From contig DATJWY010000259.1 of the NCBI GenBank assembly GCA_035500775.1, positions 1 through 8,787 on the forward strand: 8,787 nucleotides of DNA, given 5' to 3'. The notes under the pieces are model-generated. The model searched no databases and was not told the DNA's origin. It worked only from the letters and a program-made list of their open reading frames with translations. This document shows, piece by piece, positions 1 through 6,186 of the stretch. Position numbers and translations under genes: made by a program. Source of the DNA: DATJWY01 sp035500775 (GTDB lineage Bacteria > Pseudomonadota > Alphaproteobacteria > Acetobacterales > Acetobacteraceae). Each line of letters starts with the position of its first letter. Position 1 is the stretch's first letter.

Positions 1-29
1 GCCCCAGCCCCCCGCAAGTTGAAGGGTTT

Positions 30-79
30 CCAAAGGGCTTGGCCCTTTGGTGGGGGTTTCAGGGGGCAGCGCCCCCTGA
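30..79. repeat. Tandem-hairpin intergenic repeat, copy A
   Basis: Two perfect 9-bp stems sit side by side. The first pairs 30-38 (CCAAAGGGC) with 42-50 around a 3-base loop. The second pairs 59-67 (TCAGGGGGC) with 71-79, also around a 3-base loop, and the linker at 51-58 is G-rich. On the minus strand the block begins five bases after the methyltransferase stop, so it lies in that transcript's 3' end. There is no run of T after either stem, so a classical intrinsic terminator is not supported. The same design, an outer G/C hairpin, an ACCC-type linker, then CCAAAGG...CCTTTGGAAACC, recurs at 4889-4937, which marks it as a dispersed REP-like element. Confidence 0.75.
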
Positions 80-84
80 GAGTG

Positions 85-1404
85 TCACCACCGCACGCTA
101 CGCACCTTCCGCCGCCGGAACACCACCACGCTCTCCACCCGCCCCGACCACAGGAACTGGTCGATCGGCGTCGCCTGGGCGAGTTCGTACCCGGCCTCGC
201 GCAACATCCGCGCATCCCGGGCGAGCGCCGCCGGGTTGCAGCTCACATAGATGACCACCGGCACGCCGGACGCGGCAATCCCCGGTATCTGCGCGGCCGC
301 GCCGGCATAGGGCGGATCGAGCACGATCGCCGCCGCGTCGGCGAGTTCCTTCGCGGTCAGCGGCTGCCGGGTCAGGTCGCGCCGCACCACCTCGATCCGC
401 CTTCCGCCCGCGGCGCGGCGCAGCGCCGCCACCGATTCCGGCTCCGCCTCGAAGGCGCGGACCCGTGCCCGCCCGGCGAGCGCGAAGGAGATGGTGCCGC
501 AGCCGGCGTAAAGCTCGATCACGGTGGCGCGGGAAGTCAGGCGCTCCGGCAGCCCCGCCAGCACCGCGCCGATGATCGCCGCCTCGCCCTCGGGGCTCGC
601 CTGGAGGAAGGCGCCGGAGGGCGGCTCCACCGCCACGCCGGAGAAGGTCACGACCGGCGGACGCAGCAGGCAGGCGGTTTCCGTCGGCCCGTCGCCGCGT
701 GCCCAGGCGATGCGCGGCAGGCCCTGGCGATGGGCGAAATCCGCGAGCAACGCGCGATCCGGCGCGGTCAGTTCCGCATCCGTGCGCAGCAGGAGGTCGG
801 GGCCGGACTCCAGCAGGTTGACGATCGCCGAGCCCTCCCGCCGCAGCGCGCGCAGGTTGCGCAGCGCCGAACGCAGGGCGCCGATCACCGCGAACAAGGC
901 CGGATCGAGCACCAGGCAGGCGGTCAGATCGACGATCTCACGCGACCGCCGCTGATGCAGCCCGACCTGCACCGCCCCGCCCTCCCGTCGCAGCGCCAGG
1001 TCCATGCGGCGGCGACGGCCGGGCGCGGTGCGCACGAGCGGGGCGAGTTCCGGCGCCGGATAGCCGGCGCGGACCAGCGCCTCATGCAACTCCGCGGATT
1101 TCCAGGCGGCATAGGCGTCATCCCGCCAATGCTGCACCGTGCAGCCGCCGCAGGGGCCGAAGAGCGGGCACGGCGGCTCCACCCGCGCCGGGGACGGGGT
1201 CAACACCGCCTCCAGCGCCGCGGCCCGCCCCTCGCCGCGACGCTCGAGCGGGCGGACCCGGACGGTTTCCTCCGGCAGGGCGCCGGGAACGAACAGCTTT
1301 TCGCCGTCGGGCAAGGCGCCGATGCCGTCGCCATCGGCGCCGAGGCGGAGAATGCGGATTTCGCAGGAGGTCATGGCGGGCTCGATCAGGGCAGGATCAG
1401 TCAC
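85..1404 (-). CDS. rlmD: RlmD/TrmA-family 23S rRNA (uracil-C5)-methyltransferase
   Basis: This 439-residue SAM-dependent enzyme should methylate C5 of a uridine, most likely U1939 of 23S rRNA. An N-terminal TRAM-like RNA-binding segment spans about residues 12-70. Cys79, Cys85, Cys88 and Cys163 are spaced like the 4Fe-4S ligands of RlmD. The methyltransferase core shows FLQAS (266-270), SAM motif I ELYAGCGTISF (297-307), DPPY (363-366), the catalytic nucleophile Cys389 in YVSCNP, and Glu424 in RVESV as the expected base. Length is normal for the family. The start is uncertain: the GTG at 1404 gives the longest protein, while the ATG at residue 11 (1374) also precedes the TRAM region; neither has a good ribosome site. 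The gene lies 157 bp downstream of the helicase on the same strand and could share its transcript. The iron-sulfur cysteines favour RlmD over TrmA, but RlmC-like or dual specificity cannot be excluded. Confidence 0.9.
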   Translation of the reverse strand: MTDPALIEPAMTSCEIRILRLGADGDGIGALPDGEKLFVPGALPEETVRVRPLERRGEGRAAALEAVLTPSPARVEPPCPLFGPCGGCTVQHWRDDAYAAWKSAELHEALVRAGYPAPELAPLVRTAPGRRRRMDLALRREGGAVQVGLHQRRSREIVDLTACLVLDPALFAVIGALRSALRNLRALRREGSAIVNLLESGPDLLLRTDAELTAPDRALLADFAHRQGLPRIAWARGDGPTETACLLRPPVVTFSGVAVEPPSGAFLQASPEGEAAIIGAVLAGLPERLTSRATVIELYAGCGTISFALAGRARVRAFEAEPESVAALRRAAGGRRIEVVRRDLTRQPLTAKELADAAAIVLDPPYAGAAAQIPGIAASGVPVVIYVSCNPAALARDARMLREAGYELAQATPIDQFLWSGRVESVVVFRRRKVRSVRW

Positions 1405-1561
1405 GCCCGGAGCGGCGCGAGCAAGGCGCGAACGCGCGCCGGGTCATGCGGCGCGCGGCACGGCGAAAGGAAAAACACGCTCCGCCGGCATGGGGCCACG
1501 GAACCGCCGGGGACGGCGCGGCCGCGCCGAACGCGCCGCTCGCCCCCGGTTCGCGCCGCGA

Positions 1562-3436
1562 TCAGGCCTCGGCGTCGTCGATCCGCGGCCGCGCATTCCG
1601 GCGCGGCAACAGCATGAAGGCGGGAATGTCGTCGCCGAAGCCCACCACCGAGGGCCCCAGATCGTCGTCCCGCCGGCGCCGGTCGTCGCGCCGCGGCCGC
1701 TCGCGGGAGAACTCCTCGCGCGCCACCACCGGCTCCGGCCGGGGGGCCTCCTCGCGCGGACGCCTGGGCTCGGCGTCGGTCCGCCGTGGCTCGGGCGCAC
1801 GCTTCGCCTCGCCGCGACGGGGCTCGCCGCGACCGGCCTCAGCGCGGCCAGCCTCAGCACGACCTGCCTCGGGGGCCTTCTCCTTCTTCGCGGGCCTGGC
1901 TTCCTTGCCATACCGCCCGCGCCGCTTGCGCCCGTCCTCCTCCGACCACTCCACCACATCCAGTCCGGCGACGGCGATGCGCGGGACCGGGTGGCCGGTC
2001 AGCTTCTCGATCGCCTCCACCGCCAGCCGGTCATCGGGGCTGGCCAGCGTATAGGCATGGCCTTCCCGTCCAGCGCGGCCGGTGCGGCCGATCCGGTGGA
2101 CGTAGTCCTCGGAATGGTGCGGCACGTCGAAATTGAAGACGTGGCTGAGCCCGCCAATGTCGATGCCGCGCGCGGCGACGTCGCTGCACACGAGCAGTCG
2201 GATCTCGCCGGCCTTGAACTTCTCCAGCGTCGCGAAGCGCATCGACTGCGCCAGGTCCCCGTGCAACGCGCCGGCGCTGAAGCCGTGCTTGGTCAAGGAC
2301 TTGAACAGGATGTCCACGTCGCGCTTGCGGTTGCAGAAGATCAGCGCGTTCTGCACGTCCTCCGACCGGATCAGGCGGCGCAGCGCCTCGCGCTTGTCGT
2401 GCTCGGCGACGAGGGCGAGGCCGGTCTTGATCGTGGTCGCGACCGAGGCCGGGCGCGCGACGGTGATCTGGCGGGGATTCTGCAGGAAGGCATCGGCGAG
2501 CCGGCGGATCTCCGGCGCCATGGTGGCGGAGAAGAACAGCGTCTGCCGGTTGCGCGGCAGCATCGCGACGATGCGCTCCACATCGGGGATGAACCCCATG
2601 TCGAGCATCCGGTCCGCCTCGTCGATGACGAGGATGCGCGTATCCGTCAGCAGCAGGCCGCCGCGCTCGAACAGGTCGATCAGCCGGCCGGGCGTCGCGA
2701 TCAGCACATCGACGCCGCGCATCAGCGCGTCCTTCTGGTCGGTCATGCTTTCGCCGCCGATCAGCAGGGCGTGGTTGAGCTTCAGGTATTTGCCGTATTT
2801 GACGAAATTCTCGGCAACCTGAAGCGCCAGCTCGCGCGTCGGCTCCAGGATCAGGCTGCGCGGCATGCGGGCGCGGGCGCGGGAACCGGCGAGGATGTCG
2901 AGCATCGGCAGGGTGAAGCCCGCCGTCTTGCCGGTGCCGGTCTGAGCCACGCCGAGCACGTCGCGGCTCATCAGCACGACCGGGATCGCCTGCGCCTGGA
3001 TCGGCGTCGGGTGGACATAGCCCATTTCGGCGACGGCGCGCAGGATCGGCTCGGAGAGGCCGAGATCGGCGAAGACCGGCTCGGCGGTTTCCGGTTCGGG
3101 CGTCTCGACGACCGGTTCGTCGCTGGGGATGCCCTCGGCCGGCACCTCGATCACGGGCGCGACGGAGACGGGGGTCGCGACACGGATGGTTGTCGCGGCC
3201 TCGGATTCGGCCGGCACGGCATCCGCCGGCGGCGTCCCGCACTTGTCGCTGGCGGGCGCGGCGGCCGCGTCGGCCACATGGCCGGTCGCGGCGGGCTCGA
3301 TGAGGGAGCCGCTATCGGCGGGAGCAGCCTCGGGCAATGCCTCGGCGGCGGGCGCCGTCTGGTCGGAAATATCCGGAGCCGCCCCGGAGGTCTCAGGCGC
3401 CTGCGCGATCTCGCCGGCGCCGCCGCTCACATGCAT
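1562..3436 (-). CDS. DEAD-box ATP-dependent RNA helicase, RhlE-like
   Basis: The gene encodes a 624-residue helicase that unwinds short RNA duplexes using ATP; relatives act in ribosome assembly, RNA decay and cold adaptation. All core motifs are intact: Q motif (Phe122 to Gln147), motif I AQTGTGKT (164-171), PTRELA (from 199), TPGR (248-251), DEAD (272-275), SAT (303-305), ARGIDI (422-427) and HRIGRTGR (447-454). The core is flanked by an Ala/Glu/Pro-rich N-terminal tail of about 120 residues and an Arg/Glu-rich C-terminal tail of about 140. The C-terminal tail contains an EAGRA pentapeptide repeat and ends in a less degenerate FGDDIPAFMLLPRR segment. I chose the ATG at 3436 because GAGGGG lies just upstream; a TTG at 3511 would add 25 residues, but those codons are richer in A/T at third positions than the rest. 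Both tails are probably disordered and may bind RNA (inference). RhlE is the best subgroup guess; DeaD/CsdA or SrmB names are less likely. Confidence 0.92.
   Translation of the reverse strand: MHVSGGAGEIAQAPETSGAAPDISDQTAPAAEALPEAAPADSGSLIEPAATGHVADAAAAPASDKCGTPPADAVPAESEAATTIRVATPVSVAPVIEVPAEGIPSDEPVVETPEPETAEPVFADLGLSEPILRAVAEMGYVHPTPIQAQAIPVVLMSRDVLGVAQTGTGKTAGFTLPMLDILAGSRARARMPRSLILEPTRELALQVAENFVKYGKYLKLNHALLIGGESMTDQKDALMRGVDVLIATPGRLIDLFERGGLLLTDTRILVIDEADRMLDMGFIPDVERIVAMLPRNRQTLFFSATMAPEIRRLADAFLQNPRQITVARPASVATTIKTGLALVAEHDKREALRRLIRSEDVQNALIFCNRKRDVDILFKSLTKHGFSAGALHGDLAQSMRFATLEKFKAGEIRLLVCSDVAARGIDIGGLSHVFNFDVPHHSEDYVHRIGRTGRAGREGHAYTLASPDDRLAVEAIEKLTGHPVPRIAVAGLDVVEWSEEDGRKRRGRYGKEARPAKKEKAPEAGRAEAGRAEAGRGEPRRGEAKRAPEPRRTDAEPRRPREEAPRPEPVVAREEFSRERPRRDDRRRRDDDLGPSVVGFGDDIPAFMLLPRRNARPRIDDAEA
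1796..1870 (-). repeat. 15-bp coding tandem repeat in helicase tail
   Basis: Five consecutive 15-bp units, at 1856-1870, 1841-1855, 1826-1840, 1811-1825 and 1796-1810, encode EAGRA, EAGRA, EAGRG, EPRRG and EAKRA on the minus strand. The first three are close to GAGGCCGGTCGYGCT and the last two have diverged. Because the unit is a multiple of three, changes in copy number keep the frame and simply lengthen or shorten the disordered C-terminal tail. Confidence 0.8.
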
Positions 3437-3442
3437 GGCGCG

Positions 3443-3448
3443 CCCCTC
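3443..3448 (-). promoter_or_regulatory. Ribosome binding site of helicase
   Basis: On the minus strand GAGGGG occurs before the ATG at 3436; its GAGG core (3445-3448) is eight bases from the start codon. This favours the ATG over the upstream TTG at 3511, which has only a weak GAG nearby. Confidence 0.5.
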
Positions 3449-3585
3449 GGAAGCAGGAAGCTCTGGATGTGCGGAACCCTCCGCCTGGGCGGCGATGGTA
3501 TCGTTCAACAAATTGTCTCGATCACTGTTCAGTTAGCCCCCGCATGAAGCGGAAACCGGGCACGCCCTTGCGCGCCACAATGCGC

Positions 3586-3613
3586 ATATCCGTAAACACA
3601 GCACAGAAGTCAA
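3586..3613 (-). promoter_or_regulatory. Candidate sigma-70 promoter for helicase
   Basis: On the minus strand TTGAC (3609-3613) is followed after 17 bases by GGATAT (3586-3591), which matches four of six positions of the alphaproteobacterial -10 form CTATAT. Transcription would start near 3579 and leave a leader of about 140 bases before the ATG at 3436. The -35 element overlaps the stop codon of the upstream dehydrogenase gene, so the helicase could be expressed independently of it. This is a match by eye only. Confidence 0.4.
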
Positions 3614-4662
3614 GGACACAAGGCTGTTTTGGCGCAGCCGCAGCGTTCGGAACCGCCTTTCTGGGCCGTTTCAAACGCTGTTTCCGGCCACCGGATACCA
3701 TCGCACGTCTTTGTGGCGTGAAGCTGCCCGGGCCGGACGCGACGGAACCAGCACGCCGCCTCCACCATCCCCGCCCCGAGCGGCTTCCAGCGCAGGCCGA
3801 GGGCGACGGTCGCGCGCGCGGCGTCGAGCCGGATATCCTGCTGCCAGAGCCGCGACAGCGACGGCGTGATCGGCTCCGGCGCGGACGACAGGCCGAACCG
3901 CGCCCCGACCGCCAGTGGCGGGGCCAGCAGGCGCTCCAGACCGAGCCGGGCGGCGCCGATCCGCGGCACCGGGGCCGCGCCGATCAGGCAGCCGAAACGC
4001 ACGAAATACGTGTTCCAGCGTGGCGAGTCCGGGGCGGCCAGGTTGAACACCGCGCCGCCGGGACTCTCCGGCCGCAGCGCCGCCATGATCGCGGCGGCCA
4101 CGTCATCCACATGCACGAGATTGGCCCAGCCATCGCCGGCGGGACCGAGATCGCCGATCCGCCCCTGTTGCAGCAAACGGCCGATGCGTTCCGTCCATTG
4201 CTGGCTGCCCGGACCATAGATGCAGCCCGGACGCAGGATGACGACGCGGTCGCCGGCCTGCTCACGGAGCAACGCCTCGGCCGCGAGCTTGGCCGCCGCG
4301 TAGGGTCCGAGCCGGCCTTCGGGCGGCGTCGCCTCGGCCACGCGGCCGGTCGCCGCGCCATAGACGGCCATGCTGCTGAGATGGACGATCCGGCGCGGCG
4401 GCGCGGCGGCCAGCGCGCGGGCGGCGGCGCGTATGGTCTCGGGCGTGCCGCCGACACAGTTTACCACCGCATCCGCCTCGGCCACCGCGGCGGCGACGGC
4501 GCCTGGGTCGGTCGCATCGCACACCTGCTCAATGACGCCCGGCAGCCCCCACCCGCTGCCGGCGGAACGGCTTGCGCAGACCGGCGCGGCGCCGGCCGCG
4601 GCCAGAAGCGCTGCGAGGCGGCGCCCAACAAAGCCCCCGCCGAGGATCAGCACGCGCTCCAT
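3610..4662 (-). CDS. NAD(P)-dependent epimerase/dehydratase-like extended SDR
   Basis: The product is a 350-residue Rossmann-fold oxidoreductase of the extended or atypical short-chain dehydrogenase superfamily, probably cytoplasmic. The nucleotide-binding loop is GGGFVG (8-13) at the extreme N-terminus, Asp49 is placed to contact adenine, LSSMAVYG (95-102) supplies the catalytic Ser, and YAAAK (121-125) is the Tyr-xxx-Lys pair. RPGCIYGPG (144-152) and VHVDDVA (183-189) are usual family segments. The substrate cannot be told from sequence; nucleotide-sugar epimerase, dehydratase and reductase are all possible. The ATG at 4662 starts directly on the Rossmann strand, but no good ribosome site precedes it. 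The final 40-45 residues lie beyond the conserved fold, have mixed third-position base use and look like a recent C-terminal extension. The gene is divergent from the glycosyltransferase, which may hint at a shared sugar-related role, but that is weak. Confidence 0.85.
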   Translation of the reverse strand: MERVLILGGGFVGRRLAALLAAAGAAPVCASRSAGSGWGLPGVIEQVCDATDPGAVAAAVAEADAVVNCVGGTPETIRAAARALAAAPPRRIVHLSSMAVYGAATGRVAEATPPEGRLGPYAAAKLAAEALLREQAGDRVVILRPGCIYGPGSQQWTERIGRLLQQGRIGDLGPAGDGWANLVHVDDVAAAIMAALRPESPGGAVFNLAAPDSPRWNTYFVRFGCLIGAAPVPRIGAARLGLERLLAPPLAVGARFGLSSAPEPITPSLSRLWQQDIRLDAARATVALGLRWKPLGAGMVEAACWFRRVRPGQLHATKTCDGIRWPETAFETAQKGGSERCGCAKTALCP

Positions 4663-5052
4663 GCCTCAATTCCACATCAATCGTTGCAACTCCGCTATTG
4701 CCCATAGCAAGTCATGGGTCGTAATTCTACCAAGCGTTGTGATGGCGGCCCCATGCACCCCCATGCGACGCCGGGCGCGGCCCCCGTTTCGTGGCCGCGA
4801 GCAGAGGCCGGCAGGCATGCGGATAGCTAATAAGCGCGCGCTCCCGCGCCGCCCCATAGGCGCCAGGGTAAGGCATCCAAAAACAAGGCGAGGGCTCCGC
4901 CCTCGACCCGCCAAAGGCCGGAGGCCTTTGGAAACCAATTATTTTTCCTGCCGAAAATTGCGGATTCAGCCCAGAAAACAAATGGATTTCAAAGGCTTCG
5001 CCTTTGATGGGGTCGAGGGGCGAAGCCCCTCGCCTTGCTTATCCTAGCGCCT
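4663..5052. other. Divergent intergenic region
   Basis: This 390-bp gap separates the minus-strand dehydrogenase from the plus-strand glycosyltransferase, so it should contain promoters for both; I found no convincing -35/-10 pair in either direction. The stretch 4663-4740 is clearly less GC-rich than the genes. A 7-bp stem pairs 4776-4782 (CGCGGCC) with 4793-4799 around a 10-base loop. From 4855 rightwards the region is occupied by two facing copies of a hairpin repeat, listed separately, with an AT-rich centre near 4932-4988. No supported gene or RNA is visible. Confidence 0.7.
4855..4950 (+). repeat. Inverted repeat left arm, copy B
   Basis: This arm contains a 7-bp hairpin (4889-4895 with 4899-4905, loop TCC), the linker ACCCG, and a 9-bp hairpin (4911-4919 with 4923-4931), followed by GGAAACCAATT and a T-rich tail. 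Its outer end CATAGGCGCCAGGGTAAG matches the reverse complement of 5038-5055 at 16 of 18 positions. An extra 11 bases near 4873-4883 are absent from the right arm. The hairpin block is the same as copy A read on the minus strand. Confidence 0.8.
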
Positions 5053-5055
5053 ATG
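4971..5055 (-). repeat. Inverted repeat right arm, copy C
   Basis: Read on the minus strand, this copy repeats the left arm: CATAGGCGCTAGGATAAG, then CAAGGCG, an 8-bp hairpin (5014-5021 with 5025-5032, loop GAA), an ACCCC linker, an 8-bp hairpin (4989-4996 with 5000-5007) and GAAATCCATTTG. The arms face each other across about 20 bases (4951-4970). The outer end includes the ATG at 5053 taken as the glycosyltransferase start. Confidence 0.8.
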
Positions 5056-6186
5056 CCGCGCCGCCCCGAGCACACCAGGCCGAACCGGGCCGCCATGGCC
5101 AGGCGCCCCACCTGCTTCCTGGCCTGCCCCTATGGCGAGAAGGGCGGCGGCATGGGCCGCATCATGGACTACCTGCTGCGCGGCACGGCGGACCGCGCCC
5201 TGCCGCTGCGCTTCGAGGCACTCGAAACCCGCGGCGCCGGGCGCCGGCTGCATTCGGCGCCAGCCCTCGCCGTCGCGGCGGCGCGCATCGCGCTGCGGAC
5301 GCTCCGGCGCCGCCCCTGCTTCGTGCACGTGAACGTCGCGGAGCGCGGCAGCGTCCTGCGCAAGGGCGTGCTGATCGCGGTCGCGCGGCTGTGCGGCGCC
5401 CGGCCGGTGGTGCATCTGCACGCGGCGCAGATCGTTGCCTTCTATCGCGCCCTTCCCGCCGCTGGCCGTGTCCTCGTGCGCGCCATGTTCCGGGCGGCGC
5501 GGCTCTGCATCGTGCTCGGCGAGGCGTCACGCGCCTTCGTGGCGGAGGAACTCGGCGTCGCGCCGGAACGCATCGCCATCCTGCGCAACGGCGTGCCGGA
5601 AACCGGGCTCGCCCGCGTGCCGGGGGACGGGACGTTCCGCATCCTGTTCCTCGGAAATCTGCTCGCCCGCAAGGGGGTGGACGACCTGTTGCGGGCGCTC
5701 GCGCATCCGGCCCTCGCGGGGGAGGATTGGCAGGCCACCATCGCCGGCGGCGGCGCGGTCGCTTCCTACCAGGCCCGTACCGCCGCGTTCGACCTCGCCG
5801 ACCGGATCCGCTTCACCGGCTGGCTCGACCAGGACGCGGCGGCGGCGCGGATCGCGCGGGCGGATGCGCTGGTGCTTCCCTCCTATGACGAAGGCCTGCC
5901 GCTCGTGGTGCTGGAGGCGCTGAGCCTCGGCGTTCCGGTCGTCACCACGCCGGTCGGCGCCATCCCGGAGGTGCTGGCGCACGAGCAGACCGCCCTGCTG
6001 GTGCCGCCCGGCGACACCGAGGCGCTGGCGCGGACATTGCTGCGGCTGATGCGCGACCCGGCGCTGCGAGCGCGGCTCTCCACCGAGGGGGCGGCGCTCT
6101 ATCAGCGTGCCTTCACCCTGGATGCGTTCATCACGCGGCTGCTCGACCTCTACCGGACGCGATGCGGCCTCGGAGACGCTGCATGA
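5053..6186 (+). CDS. Glycosyltransferase, GT4-like (GT-B fold)
   Basis: This 377-residue enzyme should transfer a sugar from a nucleotide-sugar donor to a lipid or glycan acceptor at the cytoplasmic face. The N-terminal half has a glycine-rich loop GGGMGR (31-36). The C-terminal domain has LGNLLARKG, with Gly201 and Lys207 as the usual phosphate-contacting pair, and the retaining-enzyme E-x7-E motif EGLPLVVLE (Glu280 and Glu288), followed by GVPVVTTPVGAIPEV. Length is normal for the family and no membrane anchor is obvious. The start is uncertain: ATG 5053 lacks a ribosome site but the codons after it already look coding; ATG 5095 (363 residues) begins closer to the conserved RPTCFLACPYG strand; TTG 5035 is unlikely because it lies inside a repeat. 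The next gene overlaps it by four bases. Donor and acceptor are unknown; surface polysaccharide, lipopolysaccharide or glycolipid synthesis are possible. Confidence 0.88.
   Translation: MPRRPEHTRPNRAAMARRPTCFLACPYGEKGGGMGRIMDYLLRGTADRALPLRFEALETRGAGRRLHSAPALAVAAARIALRTLRRRPCFVHVNVAERGSVLRKGVLIAVARLCGARPVVHLHAAQIVAFYRALPAAGRVLVRAMFRAARLCIVLGEASRAFVAEELGVAPERIAILRNGVPETGLARVPGDGTFRILFLGNLLARKGVDDLLRALAHPALAGEDWQATIAGGGAVASYQARTAAFDLADRIRFTGWLDQDAAAARIARADALVLPSYDEGLPLVVLEALSLGVPVVTTPVGAIPEVLAHEQTALLVPPGDTEALARTLLRLMRDPALRARLSTEGAALYQRAFTLDAFITRLLDLYRTRCGLGDAA
6172..6175 (+). promoter_or_regulatory. Ribosome binding site of GMC oxidoreductase
   Basis: GGAG lies seven bases before the ATG at 6183, inside the end of the glycosyltransferase gene. 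It decides this start over the in-frame ATG at 6162, which would add seven Arg-rich residues, and fits translational coupling at the ATGA overlap. Confidence 0.65.

Noticed and set aside
30..79. Intrinsic terminator for the methyltransferase gene.
   Set aside because: The hairpins are strong and well placed, but neither is followed by a T-tract on the minus strand, and the same structure recurs in a non-terminator position at 4889-5032.
1397..1447. A 16-codon upstream frame (ATG 1447 on the minus strand) overlapping the methyltransferase start.
   Set aside because: No ribosome site and high chance expectation in GC-rich sequence; no evidence for translation.
1514..1529. A perfect 16-bp palindrome (CGGCGCGGCCGCGCCG) between helicase and methyltransferase.
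   Set aside because: It has no loop and is built of alternating G and C in a very GC-rich spacer, so composition alone may explain it; no T-tract or operator context is seen.
19..4707. Very long open frames on the plus strand opposite the three minus-strand genes (for example 19-1617, 1139-3547 and 3337-4707).
   Set aside because: They lie antisense to genes with complete catalytic motifs, are Arg/Gly/Ala-rich, and show no recognisable domain; such frames are expected in GC-rich DNA.
4663..4740. Promoter for the dehydrogenase on the minus strand, such as TTGGTA followed by GCTATG-like bases.
   Set aside because: The best -35 and -10 candidates are at poor spacing and match weakly, so no site was called despite the AT-rich composition.
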